Assembly: GCA_003519965.1 (NCBI GenBank)
Contig: DOVS01000190.1
Coordinates: 4,019-14,142, forward strand
Direction: 5' to 3'
Source of the DNA: Betaproteobacteria bacterium
GTDB lineage: Bacteria; Pseudomonadota; Gammaproteobacteria; Burkholderiales; UBA9220
DNA length: 10,124 nt
Shown here: positions 1-6,831 of the stretch, piece after piece
Layout of the letters: every line of letters begins with the position of its first letter
How positions within the stretch are numbered: position 1 is the stretch's first letter
The notes under the pieces: model-generated
Seen by the model: the letters and a program-made list of their open reading frames with translations, nothing else
Told to the model about the DNA's origin: nothing
Databases searched by the model: none
Made by a program: the position numbers and the translations under genes

Positions 1-438
1 ACCGCGGAATACGATCACGCGTTGGCCGGACATCTCTTGCATTTCGGCTAAGGCCAGCAACGCCTCGCTATCGAACTTCCCCACGGGCGACACCACGGCC
101 GGGACGCCGAAACGGGCCAGCGCCCGGGCGCTGCCGCCGCCCAGCGCGGCGATCCGCAGCGCGGCCGGCAGCCGCCGCCGCGCGTTGATTCGGTTCATGG
201 CCTGCTCCGCCGCGCTGGGGCTGATGAAAATAGCCCAGTCGAATGCGTCCAGGCGATCAATCAATGTCTCTAGCTGGAGGGGGTCGCCCCCCGGCTGAAT
301 TTCCACCGCCGGGAACGAAACCGGCGTCCCGCCCGCTTGCGCGATCCGCTGCGTCAATTGTTCCGCTTGACGCACGGGGCGGGTGACGACGATCCCCTTG
401 CCCTTAAGCGGCAGATCGCTGGTTTGGCGGTTTGTCAC
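1..438 (-). CDS. hemD: Uroporphyrinogen-III synthase, N-terminal part (runs off the window)
   Basis: The enzyme cyclises hydroxymethylbilane, the HemC product, to uroporphyrinogen III in cytoplasmic haem/sirohaem synthesis. The minus strand reads open for 146 codons from a GTG at 436-438 to the window edge; an in-frame TAG lies four codons upstream, so the start cannot be much earlier. The translation begins VTNRQTSDLPLKGKGIVVTR. It shows the family's opening strand (GIVVTRP at about 15-21), a FISPSAAE segment where this family has its 'FtSxnav' motif, and an IAALGGGSARAL helix in the 'iGpaTa' position. HemD is usually about 250 residues, so roughly 100 are missing at the C-terminus. The gene follows hemC by 28 bp in the same direction, which suggests co-transcription. 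No strong ribosome binding site is seen next to the GTG. HemD proteins diverge widely, so the call rests on moderate similarity plus the very strong hemC neighbour. Confidence 0.88.
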   Translation of the reverse strand, partial: MTNRQTSDLPLKGKGIVVTRPVRQAEQLTQRIAQAGGTPVSFPAVEIQPGGDPLQLETLIDRLDAFDWAIFISPSAAEQAMNRINARRRLPAALRIAALGGGSARALARFGVPAVVSPVGKFDSEALLALAEMQEMSGQRVIVFRG

Positions 439-466
439 GGTAGGCTAAGCAAACTTCCCCAGCGGT

Positions 467-1405
467 TCAAGCCTGCGCCGCTAAAATGTCGGCGGCGCCT
501 TGGCGGATTAAATCCTCGGCGATTTGCCGGCCTAGCGTCTCGGCGGCCGCCGGGCTGTTTTCACCGCTTGCCCGCAATATTTTGCGTCCATCGGGCAGAC
601 CGACAAAGCCATGCATCTGCATTTTTCCATCGATAAGTTGCGCAAATCCGCCCAAGGGAACCTGGCAGCTGCCGTTCAGCGCGCGGCTCATGGCGCGTTC
701 CGCCAGTACGCACGCCGCGGTATCGGCGTGGTGCAACGGCGCCAGCAACGCCAGCAACGCCGGCTGTTCCGCCAGGCATTCGATGCCCAGCGCGCCTTGA
801 CCGACGGCGGGGAGGGATTCTTCGGGGGAGAGGTGCGCGGTAATCCGCGCCGCCAGGTTGAGGCGCTTCAATCCCGCCGCCGCCAGGATGATGGCGGCGT
901 AATGGTCTTCATCCAGCTTTCTCAACCGGGTATAGACATTGCCGCGTAGCGAGCGAACCGTTAGATGGGGAAACCGGGCTTGCAACTGGCTTTGGCGGCG
1001 CAAACTGGACGTGCCGACGACACTGCCGCCGGGCAAGTCTTCCAGGCAACGGAAACGATTGGAGACGAATGCATCGCGGGGATCCTCCCGTTCGCCGATT
1101 ACGGCTAAAGTAAAACCGTCGGGCAACGCCATGGGCACGTCCTTCATCGAATGCACCGCGATATCCGCGCGACCGTCCGCTAACGCGACTTCCAGCTCTT
1201 TGATGAATAGGCCCTTGCCGCCGATGCGGCTCAACGGCGTATCGAGAATTCGATCGCCCTCGGTGGTCATCCCCAGAATATCGACGGTTAATTGGGGATA
1301 TAATGACTGGAGTTGCCGCTGGATATGTTCCGCCTGCCACATGGCGAGCGCGCTTTCGCGCGAGGCGATGGTCAGCTGCGTAATTTCAGATGGTGTTGTT
1401 TTCAA
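467..1405 (-). CDS. hemC: Porphobilinogen deaminase (hydroxymethylbilane synthase)
   Basis: This cytoplasmic enzyme polymerises four porphobilinogen units into hydroxymethylbilane, the substrate of HemD. The 312-residue length is normal. Family motifs appear in order: [12 protein letters not shown] (13-24), GDRILD (50-55), [11 protein letters not shown] (62-72), [11 protein letters not shown] (81-91, with the catalytic Asp at 89), GTSSLRRQ (131-138), LRGNVYTRL (153-161), VGQGALGIE (201-209), and [10 protein letters not shown], whose Cys247 is the attachment site of the dipyrromethane cofactor. The start codon is TTG (1403-1405): an in-frame TAA lies 12 codons upstream, and no ATG lies between that stop and the conserved N-terminal motif. 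A weak AAGG sits about 10 nt before the TTG. The gene precedes hemD by 28 bp and is divergent from the thioredoxin-like pseudogene. In Pseudomonas hemC follows algR directly; here two genes intervene. Confidence 0.97.
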   Translation of the reverse strand: MKTTPSEITQLTIASRESALAMWQAEHIQRQLQSLYPQLTVDILGMTTEGDRILDTPLSRIGGKGLFIKELEVALADGRADIAVHSMKDVPMALPDGFTLAVIGEREDPRDAFVSNRFRCLEDLPGGSVVGTSSLRRQSQLQARFPHLTVRSLRGNVYTRLRKLDEDHYAAIILAAAGLKRLNLAARITAHLSPEESLPAVGQGALGIECLAEQPALLALLAPLHHADTAACVLAERAMSRALNGSCQVPLGGFAQLIDGKMQMHGFVGLPDGRKILRASGENSPAAAETLGRQIAEDLIRQGAADILAAQA

Positions 1406-1451
1406 GAAAACTGCGCCTTCGTGGGTAACGGTTTAAATGGTCGGCGGGAGC

Positions 1452-1455
1452 GGAG
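1452..1455 (+). promoter_or_regulatory. Ribosome binding site choosing the ATG at 1464
   Basis: GGAG lies 8 nt before the ATG at 1464. It favours that start over the ATG at 1437, which has no purine-rich site at a suitable distance, and puts a basic, then hydrophobic, leader at the N-terminus as expected for an exported protein. Confidence 0.5.
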
Positions 1456-1463
1456 AACATCGG

Positions 1464-1899
1464 ATGTTGCACCGGATGACGCCGCGCGTCGTGTGGCCGC
1501 CGTTTTGCCGGACTTGGCTTGCGTGGGTTATTTTAGCATGGTTCATGGGGGGCGGCGCGTGGGCGCAGTCCGCGCCGGTCGTGCCTTTCGCCAGCGATCT
1601 GGCGGCCGACGCCGTTCTTGCCCGGCAGCGGCATTTATCCATATTAATCTTATTCAGCTTGCCCTCGTGCCCCTATTGCCGGGAGGTGATCCGGGATTAT
1701 CTCGTTCCCATGCAGCGCGACCCGGCGTATCGCTCGCCGCTACCGGGTAAGATTGGCGCCGACCATTGTGCTGGTGGATGCGCGGGGCCGGTTGCTGGCT
1801 AAACCGCTGGTGGGCGTGACGATTCCCGATTATTACGGCGGTTTTCTCGATGAGGCCATTGACCAGGCCTGGCGCCGCGTTCGGCGCGGCGGCCGGTAA
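1464..1899 (+). pseudogene. Secreted thioredoxin-fold protein, broken by an internal out-of-frame deletion
   Basis: Two reading frames together match one periplasmic thioredoxin-like protein. The first frame, from ATG 1464, has a signal peptide (hydrophobic core WLAWVILAWFMGGG, probable cleavage after AWA at residue 34). A thioredoxin-fold start follows: strand ILILFSLPS, redox motif CPYC at 69-72, then REVIRDYLVPMQRDPAYR. This frame then runs out of meaning and stops at 1802. The +1 frame, from about 1732, continues the fold with ARRYRVRLAPT (the cis-proline segment), the strand IVLVDARGRLL, and PLVGVTIPDYYGGFLDEAID, ending at TAA 1897-1899. As I recall the family, some 25-35 residues normally separate the 'DPAYR' helix from the 'RLAPT' strand, and these are absent. 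A deletion whose length is 2 modulo 3 explains both the gap and the frame change. The product would lack the cis-Pro half of the active site, so it is probably non-functional. An assembly error is the main alternative. Confidence 0.8.
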
Positions 1900-1911
1900 G
1901 TGTGGCGGTGA

Positions 1912-2973
1912 TTATTTCGCCCGCTCATACGATAACGGCCAATTGACGGATGCGCCTAATTTCCGGGCCGCGGCTAGCGGCCATGCGGGGTTGCGCAACA
2001 ATTCCCGGCCGAGGAACACGGCGTCCGCCTGACCGCTCACCAAGATGTGTTCGGCTTGAATCGCCTCGGTGATGAGGCCGACGGCGCTCGTGGCGATTTG
2101 TGCTTCGCGCCGCACGGTTTCCGCAAAAGTCGTTTGAAAGCCGGGAGCGAGAGGAACGGCGGCGGCGGCGATCAACCCGCCGCTGGAGCAGTCGATGAGA
2201 TCGGCGCCGATGTTTTTCAGCGCGCCTGCGAGCGCGAGGGATTGTTCCAGGTCCCAGCCGCCCGGCGCCCAATCGGTAGCGGAAATGCGCACGAACATCG
2301 GCAGGGATTCCGGCCAAACGTCCCGCACGGCCGCCGCGACGCGCAGCGGTAAGCGCATCCGGTTTTCCAGCGACCCGCCATACTCGTCTTTGCGCTGGTT
2401 GGCGAGTGGCGAAAGAAACGCATGGAGTAAGTAGCCATGCGCCATATGCACTTCGACCACGCGAAACCCCGCGGCTAATGCGCGATGCGCCGCCGCGACG
2501 AATTGGCCGACGACGGCGTCGATTTCCGCGGTGCGCATTTCTCGCGGCGCGTCGCCCTGTGGAGTAAACGGCAGCGGACTCGGGGCGATGGGCCGCCAGC
2601 CGCCTTGGTTGGGCGGCAGCGGGTTGCCGCCCAACCAAGGCGCGGCGCACGATCCTTTACGGCCCGCATGAGCCAGCTGAATCGCCGGCGTCGCGTCCTG
2701 CGCCTGAATAAAACGGGCGATCGGTTGCAGCGCCTGCGTCTGATGGTCGTCCCACAAGCCCAAGTCATGGGGCGTAATGCGGCCTTCCGGCGCAACGGCG
2801 GTGGCTTCCACCATCAGCAGTCCAGCGCCGCCCGTCGCGCGCGCACCGTAATGGATGGCGTGCCATTCTCCCGCCAGGCCGTCGGTGGCGGCATATTGGC
2901 ACATGGGGGAAAGGAAAATGCGGTTTTTGATCTCAAGCTGGCGTAGCTTGATGGGTGAAAACAGTTGGCTCAT
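1912..2973 (-). CDS. NADH:flavin oxidoreductase, Old Yellow Enzyme family (YqjM/XenA type)
   Basis: This is a 353-residue FMN-dependent ene-reductase with a single TIM barrel, predicted to reduce activated C=C bonds with NAD(P)H; its physiological substrate cannot be read from the sequence. Features of the YqjM/XenA branch include LFSPIKLRQLEIKNRI at the N-terminus and SPMCQY with Cys25 and Tyr27, the redox-tuning Cys and active-site Tyr of this branch. Others are QLAHAGRKG (99-107), the substrate-binding pair His176/His179 in HMAHGYLLHAFLSP, NQRKDEYGGSLENR (192-205), and the phosphate-binding end GRELLRNP. The C-terminal WPLSYER has Arg351, the arginine finger position reaching the neighbouring subunit. 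The ATG is supported by GAGGAG 8 nt upstream (2982-2987). It lies 97 bp downstream of algR in the same direction, and its stop is 12 bp from that of the thioredoxin-like pseudogene. A perfect inverted repeat lies inside at 2601-2642. namA or xenA are possible names, but the choice is not clear. Confidence 0.95.
   Translation of the reverse strand: MSQLFSPIKLRQLEIKNRIFLSPMCQYAATDGLAGEWHAIHYGARATGGAGLLMVEATAVAPEGRITPHDLGLWDDHQTQALQPIARFIQAQDATPAIQLAHAGRKGSCAAPWLGGNPLPPNQGGWRPIAPSPLPFTPQGDAPREMRTAEIDAVVGQFVAAAHRALAAGFRVVEVHMAHGYLLHAFLSPLANQRKDEYGGSLENRMRLPLRVAAAVRDVWPESLPMFVRISATDWAPGGWDLEQSLALAGALKNIGADLIDCSSGGLIAAAAVPLAPGFQTTFAETVRREAQIATSAVGLITEAIQAEHILVSGQADAVFLGRELLRNPAWPLAAARKLGASVNWPLSYERAK
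2601..2642. repeat. Perfect 18-bp inverted repeat with 6-nt loop inside the flavin oxidoreductase gene
   Basis: The left arm CGCCTTGGTTGGGCGGCA (2601-2618) is the exact reverse complement of the right arm (2625-2642), with loop GCGGGT between them. In the minus-strand mRNA this would fold into a very stable GC-rich stem. It encodes the PWLGGNPLPPNQGGW stretch, which resembles conserved sequence in XenA-like enzymes, so protein constraint may explain part of the symmetry. No T-run follows on either strand, so it is not a standard intrinsic terminator. Confidence 0.85.
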
Positions 2974-3070
2974 GGCGCCTGCTCCTCGATAGAATACGTC
3001 CCGCGCTATAGCGGCGCGCTACAGCATACCGCCAACGGCGGAAGGACGCTATTCCGGCGCGAGTCTGTGC

Positions 3071-3832
3071 TCAACGATGGCGCAGGCGCTTGATAAGGTG
3101 TTGTTGCCGGCGGCTGACCGGCAGTTTTTCGTCGATGCCGCGCAGCGCGACCCGCCAGCTGTCGCCGCCTTCCACCGCGTCGCTTTTTTCAAAGCGCGCG
3201 ATGGCGTTTTCCGCCACCAGGCAACTGCGATGAACGCGGAGAAAGCGAGAACCCAACTCCCCTTCCAGGCGGGAGAGCGATTCCTCCATGAGGTATTCCC
3301 TGTCCGCTGTGCGCACCGTCACGTACTTCAGTTCCGCTCGGAGGTAGAGGATGTCGGCGACCGGCACTAAATGAATGCGGCCGCGCTCGTAAACGCTTAA
3401 ATGCGTCCGGGGGCGCGGGGCGACCCCGCGCAGCGCGTCGAGCTTGGCCGGGCTGAGCGCGGCCGCCTTGGCGAGCGCCGCGCAGAGGCGCTCTCGCCGT
3501 ACCGGCTTGAGCAGGTAGTCGATGGCGTTGACCTCGAACGCCTGCACTGCGTATACGTCGTAGGCGGTGGTGAAAATCACCGCGGGCGGCTGGGGCAGCG
3601 TCAGCAAATGCTGCGCCGCCTCGATGCCGTCCATGTCCGGCATGCGGATGTCGAGCAGCACCACGTCCGTCGGTTGGCGGGAAAGAAATTCCACCGCGGC
3701 GCACCCGTTCGCCGCCTCCCCGGCGGTCTCGAGCGGGAGGTCGGCGGCGCAGTCGGCGAGCAGCTCCCGCAGCCGGGCGCGGGCCGGCGCTTCGTCATCG
3801 ACGATCAGCACGCGCAACGGCGGGGCGTTCAT
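3071..3832 (-). CDS. algR: LytTR-family response regulator, AlgR type
   Basis: This cytoplasmic, DNA-binding two-component regulator has 253 residues. The receiver domain (about 6-125) has the acidic pocket Asp12/Asp13, phospho-acceptor Asp61 in LLDIRMPDMDG, the Thr pair 88-89 in FTTAYD, and Lys109 in YLLKPV. The LytTR DNA-binding domain (about 145-250) shows the YLRAELKYVTVRT and SRFLRVHRSCLVA segments followed by LPVSRRQ. Length and sequence layout match AlgR of Pseudomonas aeruginosa (about 248 residues), which controls alginate, type IV pili and other virulence functions. What it regulates here is unknown. The ATG overlaps the algZ stop by ATGA, and GGAGG lies just upstream, so translation is probably coupled to the kinase. 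The argH-algZ-algR order supports the name. LytR is the more general alternative label. Confidence 0.92.
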   Translation of the reverse strand: MNAPPLRVLIVDDEAPARARLRELLADCAADLPLETAGEAANGCAAVEFLSRQPTDVVLLDIRMPDMDGIEAAQHLLTLPQPPAVIFTTAYDVYAVQAFEVNAIDYLLKPVRRERLCAALAKAAALSPAKLDALRGVAPRPRTHLSVYERGRIHLVPVADILYLRAELKYVTVRTADREYLMEESLSRLEGELGSRFLRVHRSCLVAENAIARFEKSDAVEGGDSWRVALRGIDEKLPVSRRQQHLIKRLRHR

Positions 3833-4848
3833 TGCGCCTCCGTGGTGTAGGGCATGGCGATATGCACTTGATAGGTGCTGGCGCCGATGCTGGTCGTGAG
3901 GCTGGCTTCGGCGTCGAAATGCAGTTTCAGCCGCTCGCGAATGTTGTTCAACGCCATTTTATTGCCCGCATGATGGCTGCCTTCTTGGCGGTAGGGATTG
4001 CGCAGCACCAAATGGAGCTGGCTGCGGCTGCGATAAATATTGATGCTCAGCTCTCCCGGCGTGCTGGACGGCTCGATGCCATGGTACACCGCGTTTTCCG
4101 CCAGCGGTTGTAGTAGGAGGGGCGGCGCCAGGGCGTCCGCCGGCATTTTGTCGATATGCCACTCTACCCGCAGCCGTTCTCCTAGGCGCAATTGCTCTAG
4201 TTCCAGATATTGACGGCAGAGCTCCACTTCGCGGGTCAGCGGCGAAAGCTGCCGGTTATCCGCCATCAGCACCCGGAATAAGTCGGCTAAATCTTCCAGG
4301 GCGCGTTCGGCCCGCTGCGGTTCTTTGCGGATCAGGCTTAGTACGGCGTTGATGCTGTTGAACAGGAAGTGAGGGCGGATGCGCGCTTGCAGCGCTTGCA
4401 GCCGCGCTTCGGTAATGGCGGGAGAGAGCGCCCGGCTGCGCAGATGAAAGTATCCCAGCAGCACGGCCGTGGTTAGGGCGGCGAACAACCAATAACGCTC
4501 CATGGTCCAAATTTCCCGCTGGCCGGAAAGGCGGCCGTCGATCAGGCCGGCGACGGTGGTTAGCGTCAACACCAGCGCGAGCGTCAGTGCGGCTCCCGCC
4601 GGGTAGGAGAGGCGGCGCAACAGCGGGCGGCCGGCGCACAATAGCAGCAAGGCGGCAAGCAGCACCGGTTGCACCAGGGCCGAGACCGCCAGCAGCTCGC
4701 GCCACACTTCGGCGGCGGCGGCGGCCTTGAGCAGCGCGACCGCAATGCTGCCGCCATCGATGATCACCAGGGTGCGCAGTGTAATTCCCAGATTGCAAAA
4801 ATTCGGCAACGTCACGGGATAGGCAGGGTTTTGTTTTATACTTGGCAT
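3829..4848 (-). CDS. algZ: LytS-family sensor histidine kinase, AlgZ/FimS type
   Basis: This inner-membrane sensor partner of AlgR has 339 residues. The N-terminus carries [12 protein letters not shown], as in AlgZ homologues. About four hydrophobic segments follow (roughly 24-45, 51-72, 84-104 and 118-136) with no large periplasmic domain. The kinase domain begins near 146: [17 protein letters not shown] contains the phospho-acceptor His160, and the dimerisation helices continue to about 200. The ATP-binding part has the N-box [15 protein letters not shown] with Asn252. Its G-box position reads [14 protein letters not shown], without the usual GxG, which agrees with the description of FimS/AlgZ as an atypical kinase. 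The start at 4846-4848 has AGGTGA 6 nt upstream. The gene overlaps algR by 4 bp and is divergent from argH, the same context as in Pseudomonas. The signal it senses cannot be read from the sequence. Confidence 0.92.
   Translation of the reverse strand: MPSIKQNPAYPVTLPNFCNLGITLRTLVIIDGGSIAVALLKAAAAAEVWRELLAVSALVQPVLLAALLLLCAGRPLLRRLSYPAGAALTLALVLTLTTVAGLIDGRLSGQREIWTMERYWLFAALTTAVLLGYFHLRSRALSPAITEARLQALQARIRPHFLFNSINAVLSLIRKEPQRAERALEDLADLFRVLMADNRQLSPLTREVELCRQYLELEQLRLGERLRVEWHIDKMPADALAPPLLLQPLAENAVYHGIEPSSTPGELSINIYRSRSQLHLVLRNPYRQEGSHHAGNKMALNNIRERLKLHFDAEASLTTSIGASTYQVHIAMPYTTEAQ
4837..4842 (+). promoter_or_regulatory. Possible -10 box for argH
   Basis: TATACT resembles a sigma-70 -10 hexamer and would start transcription near 4849, leaving a leader of about 45 nt before the argH ATG at 4895. 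No good -35 is visible 17 nt upstream (ACGGGA), so the call is weak. It would lie inside the first codons of the divergent algZ. Confidence 0.25.
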
Positions 4849-4854
4849 GGAATT

Positions 4855-4860
4855 TCACCT
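4855..4860 (-). promoter_or_regulatory. Ribosome binding site for algZ
   Basis: The minus strand reads AGGTGA 6 nt before the ATG at 4848. This fixes the algZ start. It also makes it unlikely that argH starts at the overlapping ATG at 4847, which has no upstream site of its own on the plus strand. Confidence 0.6.
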
Positions 4861-4894
4861 AATGTTTGTTCATTTTGGACAAGGCCATCACACC

Positions 4895-6310
4895 ATGCAA
4901 GAACCGCAGTACATTTCCGAATCTTCCGACGCCAGTGGCTGGTCCGGCCGGTTTGCCGAGCCGGTGGCCGAAATCGTCAAGCGTTACACCGCCTCGGTCG
5001 GTTTTGACCGGCGCTTGGCGGAGTTCGATATTGCCGGGTCGCTTGCTCATGCCCGCATGCTTCACGCCGTCGGTATTTTAAGCGCAGCCGACCTTGGCGC
5101 GATCGAGCAGGGAATGGCGCGTATTCAAGACGAAATCCGTAGCGGCGGCTTTCATTGGTCGGTCGATCTGGAGGATGTTCATATGAACATCGAGCACCGG
5201 CTGACCGAATTGGCGGGCGACGCGGGGAAACGGCTGCATACCGCGCGCTCGCGCAACGACCAGGTGGCGACCGACGTACGCCTATATCTGCGGGCGGCGA
5301 TCGATGAGTTGCTGGCGCTGCTCCGGCGCTTGCAGCACGTGCTGCTGGATCAAGCGGAAATCAACGCAGAGACCGTAATGCCCGGGTTTACCCACCTACA
5401 GGTGGCGCAACCGGTGAGTTTCGGCCACCATTTGCTCGCTTATGTCGAGATGCTTAAGCGCGACGCCGGCCGGCTGGCGGATTGCCGCCGGCGGGCCAAC
5501 CGCTTGCCCTTGGGCGCGGCGGCGTTAGCGGGCACTAGCTATCCGATCGACCGGGTGCAGGTAGCGCATGCGCTGGGATTCGACGGGGTCTGCGAGAATT
5601 CCCTGGACGCCGTTTCCGATCGGGATTTCGCCATTGAGTTTTGCGCCGCCGCGGCGCTGATCATGACGCATTTGTCGCGGTTGTCGGAAGAGCTGATCTT
5701 GTGGATGAATCCGCGCTTCGGCTTTATTCGGCTTCCCGACCGGTTTTGCACCGGCTCCAGCATCATGCCGCAAAAGAAAAACCCCGACATCCCGGAATTG
5801 GTGCGGGGCAAGACCGGCCGCGTCAACGGCCACTTGGTGGCGTTGCTGACCTTGATGAAATCCCAGCCGCTGGCGTACAACAAGGACAATCAAGAAGACA
5901 AGGAGCCGCTATTCGACACCGTGGACACCCTGCGCGACACGCTGGCGATTTACGCTGAAATGATGGCGGGCCTGGCGGTCGACCGCGACGCTATGCGCCG
6001 CGCGGCGATGCAGGGGTTTGCCACGGCCACCGACTTGGCGGATTATCTGGTGAAAAAAGGGATGCCGTTCCGCGACGCCCACGAAGTCGTTGCCCGCGCC
6101 GTGCGCTTTGGGGAGGAACAAGAACGGGATTTAAGCGTGCTGACGCTGGACGAGCTGCGCGCGTTTTCGCCGTTAATCGGTGACGATGTGTTCGCGGTGC
6201 TCAGCCTGGACGGATCGCTGGCGTCGCGGGACCATATTGGCGGCGCCGCTCCGGCGCAGGTGCGGCAGGCGGCGGCGCGGCTACGGCAAGAGCTGGCGGC
6301 GGACGGTTAG
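4895..6310 (+). CDS. argH: Argininosuccinate lyase
   Basis: This cytoplasmic enzyme is the last step of arginine synthesis, splitting argininosuccinate into arginine and fumarate. From the ATG at 4895 it has 471 residues, close to the family norm of about 460. The N-terminus [10 protein letters not shown] and SVGFDRRL are typical, followed by [23 protein letters not shown], and [10 protein letters not shown] with Thr166-His167. The fumarase/lyase signature [12 protein letters not shown] starts at Gly287 and holds the flexible-loop catalytic Ser (288/289) and the Lys/Asn pair. I chose 4895 because AAGG (4881-4884) lies 10 nt upstream and the protein then begins just before the conserved region. 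ATGs at 4847 and 4863 would add 16 or 11 residues of non-family sequence. The gene is divergent from algZ and convergent with cyaY, whose stop codon overlaps its own. A perfect 18-bp palindrome lies at 5174-5191. Confidence 0.97.
   Translation: MQEPQYISESSDASGWSGRFAEPVAEIVKRYTASVGFDRRLAEFDIAGSLAHARMLHAVGILSAADLGAIEQGMARIQDEIRSGGFHWSVDLEDVHMNIEHRLTELAGDAGKRLHTARSRNDQVATDVRLYLRAAIDELLALLRRLQHVLLDQAEINAETVMPGFTHLQVAQPVSFGHHLLAYVEMLKRDAGRLADCRRRANRLPLGAAALAGTSYPIDRVQVAHALGFDGVCENSLDAVSDRDFAIEFCAAAALIMTHLSRLSEELILWMNPRFGFIRLPDRFCTGSSIMPQKKNPDIPELVRGKTGRVNGHLVALLTLMKSQPLAYNKDNQEDKEPLFDTVDTLRDTLAIYAEMMAGLAVDRDAMRRAAMQGFATATDLADYLVKKGMPFRDAHEVVARAVRFGEEQERDLSVLTLDELRAFSPLIGDDVFAVLSLDGSLASRDHIGGAAPAQVRQAAARLRQELAADG
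5174..5191. repeat. Perfect 18-bp palindrome inside argH
   Basis: GATGTTCATATGAACATC equals its own reverse complement. It encodes DVHMNI, a conserved argininosuccinate lyase segment, so the symmetry may follow mostly from the required codons. It looks like a dyad operator by shape only. Confidence 0.6.
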
Positions 6311-6624
6311 CCGAAAGCGACGGGCGCGCCCGCCTGCTCGCCCACGAGACGGCTCAGGCTATGAAATAGTTCACTGCCGTCGCGGGTGTTGCGCCATTCG
6401 CCGTCCCGGTAGCGGTAATGAAAGCCGCCGGATTTGGCCGCCACCCAGATTTCCTGGAGCGGGCGTTGCTTGTTAATGACGATCAGGCTGCCGTCGGGGA
6501 AGGTCATTTCCAGTACGCCGCCCGGCGCCATGTCGCAGTCGATGTCCGTTTCGCTGTGGTCCAGGACCGTTTCGATTCTCGTCAGCACGTCGTCCGCTCG
6601 CTGATTGTATTCGTTTTCCGTCAT
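6307..6624 (-). CDS. cyaY: Bacterial frataxin CyaY
   Basis: This small acidic cytoplasmic protein binds iron and modulates the IscS cysteine desulfurase during iron-sulfur cluster assembly. Its 105 residues match the usual length. The first helix (about 3-24) carries the acidic ridge residues Glu3, Glu5, Asp11, Asp12 and Glu18, followed by Asp22, Glu25, Asp27, Asp29 and Asp31. The beta sheet shows [19 protein letters not shown] and the signature [16 protein letters not shown] (57-72). The family's closing helix includes [13 protein letters not shown]. The start has AGGTGG 4 nt upstream. Its TAA overlaps the argH TAG tail to tail (4-bp gene overlap), leaving no room for a separate terminator. 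The gene is divergent from lptM with 54 bp between starts, the arrangement also found in Escherichia coli (cyaY / yifL). Confidence 0.95.
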   Translation of the reverse strand: MTENEYNQRADDVLTRIETVLDHSETDIDCDMAPGGVLEMTFPDGSLIVINKQRPLQEIWVAAKSGGFHYRYRDGEWRNTRDGSELFHSLSRLVGEQAGAPVAFG

Positions 6625-6678
6625 TTTCCACCTGTTATGGGAGATGATAAAATTGCGCCTTATTTTACCGGGATTATC
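6625..6678. promoter_or_regulatory. Divergent cyaY / lptM intergenic region
   Basis: This 54-bp AT-richer gap must hold the signals for both directions. On the plus strand TAAAAT (6648-6653) could be a -10 box, without a convincing -35. GGGA (6669-6672) is a probable ribosome binding site 6 nt before the lptM ATG. On the minus strand AGGTGG serves cyaY. No operator dyad was seen. Confidence 0.35.
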
Positions 6679-6831
6679 ATGCGTTTGCTCCTTTCGTTGG
6701 TTTTGGCGACCCTTTTTCTCGCAGCTTGCGGCATGAAGGGGCCGCTGTATCTACCGCCGGAACCGGCGCATCCGCCGGCGAAGACACCGGCCGTTCAACC
6801 AATCGCCTCATCGCCGACGCAACAACCGTGA
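6679..6831 (+). CDS. lptM: LPS-assembly lipoprotein LptM (formerly YifL)
   Basis: This 50-residue outer-membrane lipoprotein is reported in E. coli to help oxidative maturation of the LptD/LptE translocon. The signal peptide MRLLLSLVLATLFLAAC ends in a clear lipobox LAAC with lipidated Cys17. It is followed at once by the family hallmark CGMKGPLYLPPE. The rest is a Pro/Ala/Thr-rich tail with no fold visible. Downstream context is strong: cyaY diverges upstream, and the TGA stop shares four bases (GTGA) with the lysA start, as expected for a co-transcribed lptM-lysA pair. An ATG upstream in the same frame at 6418 would hide the signal peptide and is rejected. Confidence 0.92.
   Translation: MRLLLSLVLATLFLAACGMKGPLYLPPEPAHPPAKTPAVQPIASSPTQQP

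Noticed and set aside
939-1436. 165-residue open frame on the plus strand opposite hemC
   Set aside because: It lies on the opposite strand within hemC, which has all its family motifs; the translation is Arg/Ser-rich with no recognisable fold.
1437-1802. Reading the first thioredoxin frame as an intact 121-residue protein
   Set aside because: Its last 20 or so residues have no family similarity, while the next frame carries the missing cis-Pro and C-terminal segments.
3000-3045. Small dyads in the algR/reductase gap (CGCTATAGCG; CCGCC-AAC-GGCGG)
   Set aside because: They are short, lack T-runs, and are common by chance in GC-rich DNA; no repeat family or operator could be recognised.
4256-4858. 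200-residue open frame on the minus strand in a second frame of algZ
   Set aside because: It is the same-strand out-of-frame reading of algZ, composed mostly of Arg, Ala and Gly, with no family similarity.
6418-6678. Longer start for the lptM frame
   Set aside because: It would run antisense through cyaY and bury the lipoprotein signal peptide; the start at 6679 gives a proper lipobox at residue 17.
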